From NCBI GenBank assembly GCA_022615525.1, contig JAKEGN010000070.1:1-7016 (forward strand): 7,016 bases of DNA, written 5' to 3'. Both the position numbers and the translations under genes were made by a program. Shown here in pieces: positions 6,283 through 7,016 of this stretch; position 1 is the stretch's first letter; every line of letters begins with the position of its first letter. The stretch comes from Woeseiaceae bacterium (GTDB lineage Bacteria > Pseudomonadota > Gammaproteobacteria > Steroidobacterales > Woeseiaceae). The notes below the pieces were generated by a model. That model was not told where the DNA came from. It made no database searches and saw only the letters and a program-made list of their open reading frames with translations.

Positions 6283-7016
6283 ATGAAGCACGCGGAATTA
6301 CCGAAGAATCGAACGCTGGCGTCGGCGATAGCCGTCGTTATCCTTGCCTGGCAGGCGAACGTCGTGGCGCAGGAGAAAGAGCAGGACTCTGCCATCCCGC
6401 CACCATCGCTTCCCGGCCAGCAAGCGGACAGCAACGGCGCGGGAACGATCGAGGAAAGTCCGGCCGGTGCCATCGACGAGGTCGTCGTCACCGGGCGCTT
6501 CATCAGCGCTTCGCAGCAGGTCATCAACGAACGCATCACCGACAGCTCGGTCACGGACCTGCTCGATGCCGAGACTATCTCCAGGCTCGGCGATTCTACC
6601 GTCAGCGCGGCGCTCCGGCGCGTGCCCGGCCTTTCGCTGGTCGCGGACAAATTTGTCTATATTCGTGGCCTCGGAGAGCGTTACTCGGCGTCATCGCTCA
6701 ACGGCGCACAGATTCCGTCGCCCGACCTGACCCGCAACGTCATTCCGCTGGATGTATTCCCGACCTCGATTGTGCAGTCGCTGCGCGTGCAGAAAGCCTG
6801 GTCCGCGGACCTTCCGGCCAATTTCGGCGGCGGCAGCGTGGACATTCGTACCAAGGGCATCCCGGACGGGTTCAACTTCAAACTCGAAGTCGGCACTGGC
6901 TACAACTCGATCAGCAGCGGCGAGGACGGACTGACCTACCCGGGCGGCAGCGACGACCGTTTCGGCACCGACGACGGTACGCGCGCCCTGTCGCCTGCCA
7001 TTGTCGATGCAATCAA
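6283..7016 (+). CDS. TonB-dependent receptor, N-terminal part (runs off the window)
   Basis: An open frame from the ATG at 6283 continues without a stop to the window end, giving 244 complete codons. Residues 1-29 are a signal peptide with probable cleavage VVA|QE. A Pro/Gly/Glu-rich spacer leads to a TonB box, DEVVVTGR at about 64-71. The plug domain follows: DLLDAETISRLGDSTVSAAL, RVPGLSLV, YIRGLGERYSASSLNGAQIPSPD, DVFPTSIVQSLRVQKAWSADLP and the FGGGSVDIRTK end of the plug near 185-196. The barrel begins after that with FNFKLEVGTGYNS and an acidic, Gly/Asp-rich loop. It should import a ligand across the outer membrane using TonB-ExbBD energy. The ligand cannot be read from the plug. A GGCGGG at 6270-6275 is a weak ribosome site. 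The gene lies 119 bp after the lipoprotein gene in the same direction, so the two are probably one transcription unit. Receptors of this kind usually have 800-1000 residues, so about three quarters is missing here. Confidence 0.93.
   Translation, partial: MKHAELPKNRTLASAIAVVILAWQANVVAQEKEQDSAIPPPSLPGQQADSNGAGTIEESPAGAIDEVVVTGRFISASQQVINERITDSSVTDLLDAETISRLGDSTVSAALRRVPGLSLVADKFVYIRGLGERYSASSLNGAQIPSPDLTRNVIPLDVFPTSIVQSLRVQKAWSADLPANFGGGSVDIRTKGIPDGFNFKLEVGTGYNSISSGEDGLTYPGGSDDRFGTDDGTRALSPAIVDAI

Overview
The window looks like chromosomal DNA of a GC-rich Gram-negative bacterium, most likely a gammaproteobacterium of environmental type. The reasons are the exported enzymes, an outer-membrane barrel, a lipoprotein next to a TonB-dependent receptor, and a REP-type palindromic repeat of the kind common in gammaproteobacteria. 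Class-level placement is an inference; I cannot name a genus. All genes lie on the + strand. I found no RNA gene, CRISPR array, transposase or phage gene.

Layout. (1) 47-2691 is a two-gene operon: an exported amidohydrolase of the imidazolonepropionase/Xaa-Pro dipeptidase-like group, whose stop overlaps the start of an MFS transporter by 4 bp (ATGA). The likely logic is hydrolysis of a small amide or dipeptide in the periplasm followed by uptake of the product. (2) 2692-2886 is intergenic and holds a perfect 28-bp inverted repeat, a REPIN-like element. (3) 2887-3420 encodes a small integral-membrane protein of the DUF962/Mpo1-like family, read from a GTG start. (4) 3499-4155 encodes a small outer-membrane beta-barrel protein with a signal peptide and a C-terminal Phe. 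(5) 4156-4450 is a regulatory intergenic region with a short palindrome and two PhoB-box-like direct-repeat sites. (6) 4451-6163 encodes a large outer-membrane lipoprotein with a repetitive, acidic, beta-helix-like body. (7) After a 119-bp gap with a strong hairpin, 6283 to the window end is the N-terminal third or so of a TonB-dependent receptor.

The most interesting part is 4289-7016. A surface lipoprotein of a family without an established function that I know of sits directly upstream of a TonB-dependent receptor, behind what looks like a phosphate-starvation promoter. The working hypothesis is a two-component outer-membrane capture and import system for a phosphorus-containing nutrient. 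The Pho-box reading is based only on pattern matching by eye and needs a genome-wide motif test.
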